NCBI RefSeq assembly: GCF_009796845.1
Contig: NZ_CP047025.1
Coordinates: 2,976,001 to 3,040,000, forward strand
Source of the DNA: Cobetia sp. L2A1
GTDB lineage: Bacteria > Pseudomonadota > Gammaproteobacteria > Pseudomonadales > Halomonadaceae
Direction: 5' to 3'
DNA: 64,000 nt
Part shown: positions 9,992-19,262 of the stretch, one piece after another
Layout: each line of letters begins with the position of its first letter
Position numbering within the stretch: position 1 is the first letter of the stretch
The notes under the pieces: model-generated
Told to the model about the DNA's origin: nothing
Databases searched by the model: none
The model's input: only the letters and a program-made list of their open reading frames with translations
Program-made: the position numbers and the translations under genes

Positions 9992-11575
9992 TCAGCGCAT
10001 CTGGATGGAAAAGTTCGGCTGATTGCCATCGGCAGGCTCATCATCGAACCAGCGTGCCGTCACTGTCTTGGTCTCGGTATAGAAACGCACCGCTTGCTTA
10101 CCGTAGGCATGCAGATCACCAAAGAAGCTGCCGCGCCAGCCAGTGAAGGAGAAGAACGGCAGCGGCACGGGAATCGGTACGTTGATCCCCACCTGGCCAA
10201 CGGCGATCTCGTTCTGGAAGCGCCGTGCCGCACCGCCGGAGCGGGTGAAGATGGAGGTGCCATTGCCGTAAGGATTGTTGTTGATCAGCTCGATGGCCTC
10301 AGAGAGATTCGCCGCCTCCATGCAGCACAGTACTGGCCCGAAGATTTCCTCACGATAGAGCACCATCTCCGGCGTCACCTTGGAGAACATGCACGGCCCC
10401 AGCCAGTTGCCATCAGGATAGCCCTCGACAGAAATGCCACGGCCATCCAGCAGCAGCTCGGCCCCTTCTTTTGCACCTTGTGCGATCCAGCCAGTGACAC
10501 GCTCCAGCGCCTGCGGTGAAATCAGTGGCCCGTAGCTGGCACCCTTGTCATTCCAGGCACCGGGGCGCACTTCAGCCAGCGCAGCACGCACGCGCTCGAT
10601 CAGTGCCTTGGAATCGCCGACGAATACCGCGACGGAAATCGCCATGCAACGCTGACCTGCAGCGCCGACACTGGCTCCCACCAACGCATTCACCACCTGG
10701 TCTGCCGGGGCATCCGGCATGATGACCATATGGTTCTTGGCACCGGCAAAGCACTGGGCTCGCTTCAGATTATCCGTCGCCGTGCGGTAGATATGCTGGC
10801 CGACCGGCACTGAACCAACGAAGCTGACGGTGCGCGGAATCTCATGCGCCAACAGATGATTGACCTGATCACGCCCCCCCTGCACGACCGTCAGGATGCC
10901 TTCAGGCGCACCGGCTTCCATGAATAGCTCCGCCAGGCGAAGTGTCGTCAGCGGGACCTGCTCCGAGGGCTTGAGAACGAAGGCATTGCCACAGGCGATG
11001 GACAACGGGAACATCCACAGCGGTATCATGGCGGGGAAATTGAAAGGTGTAATGCCCAGACAGACGCCCAGCGACTGAGTGATCGAGTAGCTATCGATAC
11101 CGGTGGCGACGTTTTCCACCGTTTCCCCCATCATCAGGCTCGGAATGTTCGCGGCGTGCTCGACCACCTCGATGCCGCGCCAGACATCGCCCTTGGCATC
11201 GTCGAATGTCTTGCCCAGTTCATGAGAGATAATCTCGGCCAGCTCGTCATGATGCTGCTTGAGCAGATGCTGATAGCTGAGCATCAACCGGGCACGTGTC
11301 GGCACCGGCGTATTGCGCCAGCGCATGAAAGCCTGCTCAGCGAGTACCAATGCATCATCCAGCTCGCTCATCGGTGTAAGCGGGACTCGTGCAACTTCGG
11401 TATTGGTCGCTGGGTTGGTGACACTAATGTGTTGTTCAGCGGCGCTTTCCACAAACTGACCATTGATCAGTTGTGGCAGTACCAGTGATTCACTTTCGCC
11501 GGCAACGACAGCGCGCAGGCGTGGCAGCAGGTTGAGTGCGCCGCTTGCAGTAGACGTGGAGTGGGACGAAGACAT
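9992..11575 (-). CDS. mmsA: methylmalonate-semialdehyde dehydrogenase (acylating)
   Basis: CoA-dependent aldehyde dehydrogenase making propionyl-CoA + CO2 from methylmalonate semialdehyde, the last step of the valine branch. It has 527 residues, about 25 more than usual, the excess being at the N-terminus (start to [11 protein letters not shown]). Signatures are [22 protein letters not shown] and [17 protein letters not shown] with the catalytic Cys at residue 310. It is the first gene of the minus-strand valine operon (mmsA, dehydrogenase, hydratase, hydrolase, mmsB). The perfect palindrome at 11709-11724 lies 134 bases upstream of its ATG, between it and the divergent MerR-type gene. Confidence 0.95.
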   Translation of the reverse strand: MSSSHSTSTASGALNLLPRLRAVVAGESESLVLPQLINGQFVESAAEQHISVTNPATNTEVARVPLTPMSELDDALVLAEQAFMRWRNTPVPTRARLMLSYQHLLKQHHDELAEIISHELGKTFDDAKGDVWRGIEVVEHAANIPSLMMGETVENVATGIDSYSITQSLGVCLGITPFNFPAMIPLWMFPLSIACGNAFVLKPSEQVPLTTLRLAELFMEAGAPEGILTVVQGGRDQVNHLLAHEIPRTVSFVGSVPVGQHIYRTATDNLKRAQCFAGAKNHMVIMPDAPADQVVNALVGASVGAAGQRCMAISVAVFVGDSKALIERVRAALAEVRPGAWNDKGASYGPLISPQALERVTGWIAQGAKEGAELLLDGRGISVEGYPDGNWLGPCMFSKVTPEMVLYREEIFGPVLCCMEAANLSEAIELINNNPYGNGTSIFTRSGGAARRFQNEIAVGQVGINVPIPVPLPFFSFTGWRGSFFGDLHAYGKQAVRFYTETKTVTARWFDDEPADGNQPNFSIQMR

Positions 11576-11708
11576 GGCGTGGCGTTCCTATGACTGTTGT
11601 TGTTAGGGAGGACGGCTACGTGCCGCTCTTCATTACACGGACGGGCGTGAGAAGATGCGACCTGACTCAACCTAGCATCTGCTTGGTTGGAAGCAAATAC
11701 TATTACCC

Positions 11709-11724
11709 TTTACGTTAACGTAAA
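11709..11724. promoter_or_regulatory. perfect 16-bp palindrome, likely LiuR operator
   Basis: TTTACGTTAACGTAAA is a perfect inverted repeat in the mmsA/liuR intergenic space. It lies where a -35 element of the rightward promoter would be (a weak -10-like TAGGCT follows at 11731-11736), as expected for MerR-family operators. The same sequence with one altered base occurs upstream of the liu operon at 29212-29227. The adjacent regulator makes LiuR the natural ligand; binding is inferred. Confidence 0.75.
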
Positions 11725-11826
11725 CAATGCTAGGCTGTAGAAAAATGAGGCCAGACGCCGTTGGCAGCCACAGCGCATGGCAAGAAATCTCTTGCTGTGC
11801 GAATCGCAAACGGAGCGGCAGTGCCC

Positions 11827-12369
11827 ATGACAGACACGATGACTCAACACCTTTCCCTGGATACCCCGATGGATACCTCTTCAGAGCCTAGTGCTCCAGA
11901 CCCGGTGGCAGAAGCCGCACTTGTCGCCCACGAGGATGGCCTGCTGAGCAGCACGACTGCCGGCATTGGCATCCGTCCCAGTCAGCGCACCTGGAGTATC
12001 GGTGAGCTGGCGCGTCACTTTGATGTGACCACCCGCACTATCCGTTTCTATGAACAGGAAGGCCTGCTACACCCGGAGCGTCGTGGTCAGACACGTGTCT
12101 ATCGCGACAAGGACCGCGTGCGGTTGAAGCTGACGCTGCGCGGCAAACGATTAGGTTTCTCACTGGCCGAGATTCGTGAAGTGGTCGACCTTTACGATGC
12201 TGCCGACGGCGGCGGAGAGAAGCAACTGACGCGCTTGCTCGGCATCCTGAGAGAGAAACGCGAAGGGCTTGAACGCCAACTGAACGACCTCACCATCATG
12301 CAGCGTGAGCTTGATGACGTGGAAAGTCGTGCCCGAGAAGCGCTCTCGCGCTTGAAGACAGATGAGTAA
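11827..12369 (+). CDS. liuR: MerR-family regulator of branched-chain amino acid catabolism (LiuR-like)
   Basis: DNA-binding regulator of 180 residues. After a low-complexity N-terminal stretch of about 55 residues comes the winged-helix MerR domain WSIGELARHFDVTTRTIRF (about 56-74) and YEQEGLLHPERRGQTRVYRDKDRVRLK, then a dimerising coiled coil (REKREGLERQLNDLTIMQRELDDVESRA). No C-terminal effector cysteines of metal sensors are seen. MerR proteins of this type next to valine/leucine genes are LiuR. The start is uncertain: ATG 11827 is used, while 11839, 11869 or a TTG at 11761 are possible. It is divergent from mmsA, sharing the palindrome at 11709-11724. Confidence 0.85.
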   Translation: MTDTMTQHLSLDTPMDTSSEPSAPDPVAEAALVAHEDGLLSSTTAGIGIRPSQRTWSIGELARHFDVTTRTIRFYEQEGLLHPERRGQTRVYRDKDRVRLKLTLRGKRLGFSLAEIREVVDLYDAADGGGEKQLTRLLGILREKREGLERQLNDLTIMQRELDDVESRAREALSRLKTDE

Positions 12370-12419
12370 AGCCGTCACTTGCAGAACGCATTAGCACATC
12401 ATCCGTGAAGTAAGGCGTC

Positions 12420-12467
12420 TGCAAGAATTGACGCGAGAATGGATGCAAGAATTGATGCAAGAATTCA
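12420..12467. repeat. short direct repeats in the liuR-synthetase gap
   Basis: Three near-identical copies of TGCAAGAATTGA at 12420, 12444 and 12456 (the last ends in CA). They lie 50 bases after liuR and 170 before the acyl-CoA synthetase. No function is evident; slippage or a small operator cluster are both possible. Confidence 0.6.
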
Positions 12468-12637
12468 GGCCATGATTGACACATGAGCTGAAGAAAACCG
12501 GGCGCCGCCGGAGAGCGGCCCTGTAGTGACTGCCGCTAGTCACCAATACCCAATGACCCAGTACAACCCGCCTGACGGCGACTCCCCCTGCACAGCCTTG
12601 CCACGCCAATAACAACCAAGGATACAGGACTGCACCC

Positions 12638-14368
12638 ATGCCACAGGACACCATTGCTTCACGTCAGCTCGCCTCATTCAGCGCTCAAGATGCAAGCTAT
12701 CTGAGCGCGACTTCCGACACGCCACTAATGGGTGAAACCATCGGTGACTGCCTTGATCGTATCTGTGCCACCTACCCCGAGCGTGACGCGCTCATCAGTC
12801 GTCACCAGAATCTGCGTTACCGCTGGTCTGAACTACATCAAGAGGTTGAGCGCGTCGCACGCGGGCTTCTGGCGATGGGTATCACGCGCGGTGATCGAGT
12901 CGGCATCTGGTCACCCAACCGCGCAGAATGGACACTGATTCAGTACGCTACCGCCAAGATTGGCGTGGTATTGGTGAACCTCAACCCTAGCTATCGCGGC
13001 CATGAACTGGCCTATGCACTCAAGCAATCCGGGGCAGCGACACTGCTCTTCCAGGCGAGTTTCAAGGGCTCCGACTATGTGGCGATTCTCGAGGAACTAT
13101 TCCCCGAGGCTACTTCTCCCCAGGGCCGCGAGGGCATCAGCAATGCTGCACTGCCTGAGCTAAAGCGACTGATCTGCTTTGAAGCCGGCGATGCACTGCC
13201 CGGCATGTTGCATTGGCAAGATGTATTGAACGGCGCCGACAAGGTGCCGCATGAGGCGATGCTCGAGATTCAGCGCAGCCTGACCTTCGATGATCCGATC
13301 AATATCCAGTACACCTCCGGCACGACCGGTGCCCCCAAGGGCGCCACACTCTCGCATCACAACATTCTCAATAACGGCTTCTTCGTCGCAGAGCGCATGA
13401 ATCTGAGCGAACACGACAAGCTGGTGATGCCGGTGCCGCTCTATCACTGCTTCGGCATGGTCATGGGCAACCTGGGATGCCTGACACACGGTGCAGCCAT
13501 CATCTATCCCGAGGCGGGTTTTGACCCACTGGCGACACTCCAGGCTGTCAGCGAAGAAGGCGCTACCGCCATGTTCGGCGTACCGACCATGTTCATTGCC
13601 GAACTTGAGCACCCACGCTTCAGCGAGTTTGATCTATCAAGTCTGCGTACCGGCACCATGGCTGGCTCCATCTGTCCGATCGAAGTCATGCGCCAGGTGA
13701 TCGAGCGCATGCACATGAGCGAAGTCACCATTGCCTACGGCATGACCGAAACCAGCCCGGTGAGCCTGCAGACCACTCGTGAAGCCCCTCTCGAAAAACG
13801 CGTTTCCACCGTCGGCACCCTGCACCCGCATCTGGAAATCAAGATCGTCGATCCCGAGACAGGCCGTGTGGTACCGCGTGGAGAAAAGGGGGAACTTTGC
13901 ACCCGAGGCTACAGTGTGATGCTCGGCTACTGGAATAACCCCGAGGCCACTACCAAGGCCATCGACAGTGGGCGTTGGATGCATACCGGCGACCTCGCTA
14001 CGCTGGATGAAGAGGGCTACGTGACGATCGTCGGGCGTATCAAGGACATGATCATCCGTGGTGGCGAGAACATCTATCCACGTGAAATAGAGGACTTCCT
14101 CTATATGCATCCGGCGGTATCGGATGTGCAGGTTATCGGTGTACCCGATGAACGTTATGGCGAAGAAGTGATGGCATGGGTCAAGCTTAAGGAAGGTGAA
14201 CACCTTGATGCACAGGGCCTTAAAGACTTCTGTCAGGGCCAGATTGCGCACTTCAAGGTGCCGCGCTATATCAAGTTCGTCGATGAATTCCCGATGACCG
14301 TGACCGGCAAGATTCAGAAATTCAAGATGCGCGAGACCGCGACCGCTGAGCTGGGGCTAAAGGAATGA
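12638..14368 (+). CDS. acyl-CoA synthetase (AMP-binding)
   Basis: Adenylate-forming CoA ligase of 576 residues. The AMP-binding P-loop motif [11 protein letters not shown] is at 225-235, YGMTETSP at 367-374, the hinge region [18 protein letters not shown] and [18 protein letters not shown] follow, and the catalytic Lys is in [11 protein letters not shown] near the end. It activates a fatty or branched-chain acid to its CoA thioester with ATP to AMP + PPi. The substrate is not fixed by motifs. The position next to liuR suggests medium or branched acids feeding the valine/leucine pathways. ATG 12638 is preceded by AGGAC. Confidence 0.92.
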   Translation: MPQDTIASRQLASFSAQDASYLSATSDTPLMGETIGDCLDRICATYPERDALISRHQNLRYRWSELHQEVERVARGLLAMGITRGDRVGIWSPNRAEWTLIQYATAKIGVVLVNLNPSYRGHELAYALKQSGAATLLFQASFKGSDYVAILEELFPEATSPQGREGISNAALPELKRLICFEAGDALPGMLHWQDVLNGADKVPHEAMLEIQRSLTFDDPINIQYTSGTTGAPKGATLSHHNILNNGFFVAERMNLSEHDKLVMPVPLYHCFGMVMGNLGCLTHGAAIIYPEAGFDPLATLQAVSEEGATAMFGVPTMFIAELEHPRFSEFDLSSLRTGTMAGSICPIEVMRQVIERMHMSEVTIAYGMTETSPVSLQTTREAPLEKRVSTVGTLHPHLEIKIVDPETGRVVPRGEKGELCTRGYSVMLGYWNNPEATTKAIDSGRWMHTGDLATLDEEGYVTIVGRIKDMIIRGGENIYPREIEDFLYMHPAVSDVQVIGVPDERYGEEVMAWVKLKEGEHLDAQGLKDFCQGQIAHFKVPRYIKFVDEFPMTVTGKIQKFKMRETATAELGLKE

Positions 14369-14458
14369 GCGCCGATATCAGTCGTGGCACCGTAAAAACG
14401 AGAGCAGAACGAGGTGCACCTCCGCCCGGCCACGAACCACGACCGGCCGGAGGATGAG

Positions 14459-15517
14459 ATGACAGAAGACTATCGTGCGCAAGAGCCCGGTGGCTCATCC
14501 GCACGTCACCTGAAGATGGCCTGTGATCAGGTATCTCACTACGCTGCGGCTAGCCGCCATGCTGCACTCGATATGGCACTGGAGGCACTGCTGGACGCCT
14601 ATCCTGCTGGTGAGGTACCAGTCACGGCGCTGGCCGGATTGGACCAACTCCACCTGGGCGGTGTCGGAAGCACTCGCGAATTGCTGGCATTGGCCAAACT
14701 GCAGAAGCCTCCCTCTACCACTCCACTCAAGATTCTGGAGCCCGGCGCCGGGCTAGGCGGACTGGCTCGCCATCTGGTGAGTCAGTCCGTCAGTGACGGC
14801 ACTCGGCATCACGTCACCACACTGGACCTCTCGGATAATCTCTGCCAACTGGCGATTGGCCTTAACAGAGCCACGGGACTCCGTGAGCACATTCGTGTGC
14901 TTGAAGGCGACGCCTGCTATCCCAAGCTGCACCCTGCATTACTTGGCCAGCGCTTTGATCGGGTGATAAGCCAGCATCTGCTGGTGCATCTCAGCGACAA
15001 GCCTGGTGTGCTGACACAATGGCATGACTGTCTTGAAGATGACGGCTACCTCATCCTGCATGAACCCGTGCTCAGCGTGCAGGCACAAGCCTTCGGTGAG
15101 CGACCGAACCTGCCGGTGCCATGGGCGCTGACATCGCGGGCCGATCAGCTCGCGACCTGTGAAGAGCTCCAGGAAGCGATGGCCAACAGCGGATTTGAAG
15201 TCGACACGCATATCGAGCTGACCGAACAGGTACTCGCCTGGCAAGCACGTCGCCAGCAGCATGCCTGCTCCTCACATCAGACCGCAGACACTGAAGACCA
15301 GCTCGGCAGCCGAGACATACGCGATGAACTAGCGTTATCAAGCGCCATGCTTGCCGCGAGAGCATTGACCCCCGAATTGATCTTCGGCCCGATGTTCGCA
15401 CTGATGCAACGCAACATCGCGCAGGCACTGGAAGCTGGCTGGCTGGAGGTACATCTGTGGCGGTTGCGCAAGCGTCCTGCCCAGCGTGCATCAAATGCCG
15501 GCCACCCTCGCCTCTGA
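14459..15517 (+). CDS. class I SAM-dependent methyltransferase
   Basis: Predicted cytosolic methyltransferase of 352 residues. The SAM-binding glycine motif ILEPGAGLGGLARHL lies at about 92-106, the acidic strand end TTLDLSDN about 30 residues later, then VLEGDACYP and FDRVISQHLLVHL, the order expected of a Rossmann-fold methyltransferase. The C-terminal third matches nothing I recognise. The ATG at 14459 is preceded by GGAGG at 6 bases; an in-frame start at 14414 lacks this. It is 90 bases after the acyl-CoA synthetase on the same strand, so co-transcription is likely, but substrate is unknown. Confidence 0.8.
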   Translation: MTEDYRAQEPGGSSARHLKMACDQVSHYAAASRHAALDMALEALLDAYPAGEVPVTALAGLDQLHLGGVGSTRELLALAKLQKPPSTTPLKILEPGAGLGGLARHLVSQSVSDGTRHHVTTLDLSDNLCQLAIGLNRATGLREHIRVLEGDACYPKLHPALLGQRFDRVISQHLLVHLSDKPGVLTQWHDCLEDDGYLILHEPVLSVQAQAFGERPNLPVPWALTSRADQLATCEELQEAMANSGFEVDTHIELTEQVLAWQARRQQHACSSHQTADTEDQLGSRDIRDELALSSAMLAARALTPELIFGPMFALMQRNIAQALEAGWLEVHLWRLRKRPAQRASNAGHPRL

Positions 15518-15895
15518 CAAGAAAAAGCCAAGAAATGAGCACTATGGTAAAAATTAGGAAACAGCGCTCTAAAATTGCTGGCGTCCCGTTGCGTCAACCG
15601 TTACTCTTGCAAGCACAGTCCCGTTCGGGGGATAAACCGTTCTTTACCCGTCGGCATGTGAGGGTAGATATGCACTCCATGACGACCGCACTGACGCGTG
15701 TTCTTTCATTGCCCACGAATCAGCGCACAGTTTCCCGATGCTCGCGCAATGTTTCTCCGGGAATCTGTTCATCAAGGAGGTGATCTGATCAATCAGCTCC
15801 GACTGCATCAAAGATTCCTTAACGGGAAAACCGAAAGGGCCTCCACTTGGAGGCCCTTTTTTTATGCTGCTTCCTGAGTCAGTAGCCCGCGCTGG
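15518..15895. other. intergenic region with possible small transcript
   Basis: This 378-base gap contains short in-frame stretches but no protein I recognise. It ends in a strong rightward terminator (15837-15863), although the nearest upstream gene stops 320 bases earlier, which hints at an independent small transcript. AAGGAGGTGATC at 15774-15785 is an exact 12-base complement of the usual 16S rRNA 3' end, without an ATG, GTG or TTG at normal spacing. Confidence 0.35.
15837..15863 (+). terminator. strong terminator upstream of pxpC stop
   Basis: Perfect 8-bp stem GGGCCTCC-ACTT-GGAGGCCC followed by seven T on the plus strand. On the minus strand it is followed by TTTCGGTTTT, so it may also end the pxpABC transcript. 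Confidence 0.85.
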
Positions 15896-16870
15896 TCATA
15901 CCTGCCACGCTGCCAGCGCCTTCAAGTGAACCCGACGTGCCTGGCCCGGCGTGACTGCCGCCAGCTGGACACGTGTCCCCGGCACACATTGGCCCAGTTG
16001 CGCGCATGCCAGCGGCGTCAAGGCACCGATACGCGGGTAGCCACCGATGGTCTGGCGATCATTGAGCAGCACGATCGGCTGGCCATCAGCCGGCACCTGC
16101 ACCGCGCCCAACGGAATCCCTTCCGAGACCATGCCGGCACCTTCGCGCTCCAGTCGTGGGCCGGTCAGACGCACCCCCATACGGTCAGCGCGGCCATCCA
16201 CGACCCAGTCACTGTTGAAGGCGCGATAGAGACTATCGCCGCTGAATTCGGCGATCTGCGCACCCACCACTAACGGCAGAATGATCGCCGTATCCTTGTC
16301 GGCAGGCGATAGTCCTGTCTGCCAATCCAGAGCAACTTGCGGCAACGTGCGCAAGCACAATTCGTTGCTGGCGGCACGTAGCTCATCGCCGCTGGCCAGC
16401 GCGCGACCTTCACCGCCCAAGCCGCCAAGCCCATCTCGCACCACGCAGGCAACACTGCCCAACACCGGCGCCACATCCAGCCCGCCCGCAAAGGCGAGAT
16501 AGGCTCTCAGGCCTGTGACAGGGCGTTCGAACTTGAGTACCTGGCCTGCCGTTACCGTAAATGCCCGACCGGGCAACAGTGGCTCACCATCGAGGGTCGC
16601 GGCAAGATCCGCCCCATGCAGGGCCAGAGTGCCCGCTTGCTCGACCTTCAAGCTCAACCCACCCCCCAGGGTGATCTCGAGCGCCGCCGCGTCGGGTGCA
16701 TTGCCCAGCAACCAGTTGGCCCACCCCAGTGAGACCCAATCGGCAGCTCCGCCTTGTGTCACACCAAGATGACGTACACCGAGACGCCCGCCATCCTGTA
16801 CCAGCGCCAATGCACCGCTTCGCTCGACACGTAAAGTGGCCACGCTTTCTACTGCTGATGCGGCACTCAT
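15896..16870 (-). CDS. pxpC: 5-oxoprolinase subunit C (KipA-like)
   Basis: One of three subunits of the prokaryotic ATP-dependent 5-oxoprolinase (PxpABC), which opens 5-oxoproline to glutamate. It has 324 residues of the KipA/biotin-dependent carboxyltransferase-like family. It starts with LRVERSGALALVQDGGRLGVRHLGVTQGGAADW and has SEGIPLGAVQVPADGQPIVLLNDRQTIGGYPRIG, both family signatures. Its ATG overlaps the pxpB stop by 4 bases (ATGA), indicating coupling. It is the last gene of the pxpA-pxpB-pxpC operon. Confidence 0.93.
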   Translation of the reverse strand: MSAASAVESVATLRVERSGALALVQDGGRLGVRHLGVTQGGAADWVSLGWANWLLGNAPDAAALEITLGGGLSLKVEQAGTLALHGADLAATLDGEPLLPGRAFTVTAGQVLKFERPVTGLRAYLAFAGGLDVAPVLGSVACVVRDGLGGLGGEGRALASGDELRAASNELCLRTLPQVALDWQTGLSPADKDTAIILPLVVGAQIAEFSGDSLYRAFNSDWVVDGRADRMGVRLTGPRLEREGAGMVSEGIPLGAVQVPADGQPIVLLNDRQTIGGYPRIGALTPLACAQLGQCVPGTRVQLAAVTPGQARRVHLKALAAWQV

Positions 16871-17613
16871 GAGCGCTCCTCCAGCGGGGTGACATCGCCG
16901 CCCAGGCGGACAAATTCCTCACGGCTGATCGAAACGAATCGGACTCGATCACCGGGCATGAAAAGACTTGAGGGCTCGCCGGCAGCGTTACGTCCGAACA
17001 GCGTCAGCGGCGTGCGACCGAGGATATTCCAGCCTCCTGGCGAGCGGGAGGGATAGATGGCCGTCTGGCGATCGGCGATACCGACACTGCCCGCCGCCAC
17101 CTTCTGACGCGGTGTCTTGAGGCGCGGCGTGGTCAGCGCCTCTTCCAGCACGCCCATGAAGGCGTAACCCGGCGCAAAGCCCAGCGCGAACACGCAGTAA
17201 TCATGTGCGCAATGTCGCTCGATCAGCGCCTCGACGCTGATGCCAAGACGCGTGGCAATCGGTTCGAGTTCTGGCCCGACACTGTCGTCGTACCACACGG
17301 GGACTTCGTGAAGCTGGCCCTGCTGGCCGCTATCGGGCGCTAGATCTTCAAGCGCCTGAGAGACCCGTGCACGCGCCTCGCTCTCCTCCAGCTTCGCCAC
17401 ATCGTAGTGCAGCAGCAAGGTGGTGTAGGACGGCACCAGATCAATCAACGCTTCTCCGAACACTTGGCGCAGCGCGCTATCTGCTGCCAGCACCCACCCC
17501 ATGTTGGACTCTTCAATACTGTCGAACAGCCGCACGATCAGCGTATCCATGCCGACGGTTTCCAGGCGCAGTTCAGGACGCATCTCTTCTGAGTGCCCTT
17601 CCAGACCTGCCAT
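16867..17613 (-). CDS. pxpB: 5-oxoprolinase subunit B (KipI-like)
   Basis: KipI/allophanate hydrolase-subunit-1-type protein of 248 residues, second subunit of 5-oxoprolinase. Family signatures: VPVWYDDSVGPELEPIATRLG, HCAHDYCVFALGFAPGYAFMG and QTAIYPSRSPGGWNILGRTP. The ATG at 17613 shares one base with the pxpA stop (TGATG), so coupling supports this start over an internal ATG at 17583, although the first 10 residues are not conserved-looking. It lies between pxpA and pxpC. Confidence 0.93.
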   Translation of the reverse strand: MAGLEGHSEEMRPELRLETVGMDTLIVRLFDSIEESNMGWVLAADSALRQVFGEALIDLVPSYTTLLLHYDVAKLEESEARARVSQALEDLAPDSGQQGQLHEVPVWYDDSVGPELEPIATRLGISVEALIERHCAHDYCVFALGFAPGYAFMGVLEEALTTPRLKTPRQKVAAGSVGIADRQTAIYPSRSPGGWNILGRTPLTLFGRNAAGEPSSLFMPGDRVRFVSISREEFVRLGGDVTPLEERS

Positions 17614-18389
17614 CAGGCACCCGCCAGCATATCAAAGGCTTCACGTATGGCGCGTACCGCTGCGACTGATTCGGCATTGTCACCATGTACGCACAGCGTA
17701 TCGGCCGACAGCACCAACTGGCCGCCACTGCTGTCAGTCAGCGCTTCGCCACGTGCCAATGTCACTGACTGCGCGATGATCACCTCGCTGTCGTGATGTA
17801 CGGCGCCAGGTTCGCGACGTGAGACGAGATGGCCACGTGAGTCATAGGCGCGGTCAGCAAATGCCTCGAACCACAGCGTGATGCCCATCTCATCGGCGAG
17901 TGCCTGCATCGGTGCAGGATTGGCGGTCGCCATCACCATCAGCGGCAGGCTGGCGTCGTAACGCACCACGGCCTGCATGACGGCACGAAGCAGGATCGGA
18001 TCAGCAGCCATGTCGTTGTAGAGCGCGCCATGCGGTTTCACATACTGGATACGTGTGCCTTCGGCGCGGCAAATACCCTCCAGCGCACCAATCTGATACA
18101 GCAGCATGTCTTCCACTTCAGCAGGCGAGCAAGCCATGGAGCGACGCCCAAAGCCTTGCAGGTCCGGATAGGCGGGGTGCGCACCAATGCGAACGTCATG
18201 CTGGACGGCAAGACGCACGGTGCGGCGCATGATGGTCGGGTCTGACGCATGGAAACCACAGGCGATATTGGCGCAATCGACAAAGGGCATCACCTCTTCA
18301 TCGAGACCGATCTTCCAGTTGCCGAAGCTTTCGCCCATGTCGCAGTTGAGCAAAGGCAGGGAGGGAGCGGAGACAGGGGAACGAGACAT
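17613..18389 (-). CDS. pxpA: 5-oxoprolinase subunit A (LamB/YcsF family)
   Basis: LamB/YcsF protein of 258 residues, the subunit thought to carry the ring-opening site. Conserved stretches are NCDMGESFG (15-23), [13 protein letters not shown] (39-51), [17 protein letters not shown] and [12 protein letters not shown]. It heads the minus-strand pxpABC operon. Its upstream region carries the dyad CTTTCAT-N11-ATGAAAG centred about 118 bases before the ATG, in a 62-base element nearly duplicated before the TRAP transporter operon. This points to common control by the LysR-type gene at 19263-20192. Confidence 0.95.
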   Translation of the reverse strand: MSRSPVSAPSLPLLNCDMGESFGNWKIGLDEEVMPFVDCANIACGFHASDPTIMRRTVRLAVQHDVRIGAHPAYPDLQGFGRRSMACSPAEVEDMLLYQIGALEGICRAEGTRIQYVKPHGALYNDMAADPILLRAVMQAVVRYDASLPLMVMATANPAPMQALADEMGITLWFEAFADRAYDSRGHLVSRREPGAVHHDSEVIIAQSVTLARGEALTDSSGGQLVLSADTLCVHGDNAESVAAVRAIREAFDMLAGA

Positions 18390-18457
18390 AGGGACACCTC
18401 ACGGTAAGATCTTGTGTGTTGTTATACCTCCACTCTATGTAAGGCCGCACCTCGGTA

Positions 18458-18519
18458 TCCAATCGTATTTTATGATGCGTTATATCGAAGAAATCTTTCA
18501 TTACCACAAGGCATGAAAG
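18458..18519 (-). promoter_or_regulatory. pxpA promoter element with LysR-type dyad
   Basis: Read on the minus strand, this 62-base block begins with CTTTCAT-N11-ATGAAAG (18519-18495), an exact T-N11-A LysR-type dyad, and continues to CGATTGGA (18465-18458). It aligns without gaps to 20269-20330 upstream of the TRAP operon with 43 identical bases, including ATTT, CGATA, GCATCA and CGATTGGA. The dyad centre is about 118 bases from the pxpA ATG. Confidence 0.8.
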
Positions 18520-18679
18520 CATAGGGAACTCAGTGCTTGCCCAAATACTGCCGGCATGGTTCTGTTCCTGGATGTCGCCTTGGGTATGCAAGGCCCTGTA
18601 CGAACGCATCAAAGGGCATCAGCAGTGTCATCAGCCCCCCATTTACAACAACCAGACCGTATCTTCGAGGAAACCGCCC

Positions 18680-19120
18680 ATGGCCGTCAGTGATCCGTTC
18701 CATCTCGCCATTCAAGTTCGTGATATCGCCGAAGCCCGCCGCTTCTATGGTGAATTCCTCGGCTGTCCCGAAGGTCGTTCATCCGACAGCTGGGTCGATT
18801 TCGATCTCTACGGCCACCAGTTTGTCTGTCACCTGAATGCGGCACTGGCAGAACCTGAGCACGGTATCGCTCAGCACAAGAACCCCGTCGATGGTCACGG
18901 CGTCCCTGTGCCTCACTTCGGTGTCGTGCTGGAAATGAACGCCTGGCAAGCCTTGGCTGACCGCCTAAAGGCGGAGGGCGTGAAGTTCGAGATCGAACCC
19001 TACGTGCGCTTCAAGGGCGAACCCGGAGAGCAGGCGACGATGTTCTTCCTCGACCCCACCGGCAATGCGCTGGAATTCAAGGCCTTCAAGGACCGTGAGA
19101 GCCAGCTGTTCCGCAAGTGA
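18680..19120 (+). CDS. VOC family (glyoxalase/dioxygenase fold) protein
   Basis: Vicinal-oxygen-chelate protein of 146 residues with the paired beta-alpha-beta-beta-beta modules. Candidate metal ligands are His8 ([10 protein letters not shown]), His79 ([10 protein letters not shown]) and Glu132 (GNALEFKAF), the normal VOC triad, so it probably binds a divalent metal. The [13 protein letters not shown] ending is typical of the family. The actual reaction is unknown. The ATG at 18680 follows GAGG at 8 bases; the in-frame extension from 18533 is not conserved-looking. It is divergent from pxpA, with the shared control region between them. Confidence 0.85.
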   Translation: MAVSDPFHLAIQVRDIAEARRFYGEFLGCPEGRSSDSWVDFDLYGHQFVCHLNAALAEPEHGIAQHKNPVDGHGVPVPHFGVVLEMNAWQALADRLKAEGVKFEIEPYVRFKGEPGEQATMFFLDPTGNALEFKAFKDRESQLFRK

Positions 19121-19262
19121 TCATGTCAGCGGGCCAGCACTGACCCGCCAGAACACCGCACGCCTTGGCATGAGATGCGTGCCGCCCCGTGATGAAAGCT
19201 GACGCCCCGCCTTGCATGCGGCAAGATGGACAGTCATCACGATTCATCACGGGGCACCTGCC

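Noticed and set aside
13160..14251. Long minus-strand frames under the acyl-CoA synthetase
   Set aside because: Antisense shadows of an intact AMP-binding enzyme with all motifs present on the plus strand.
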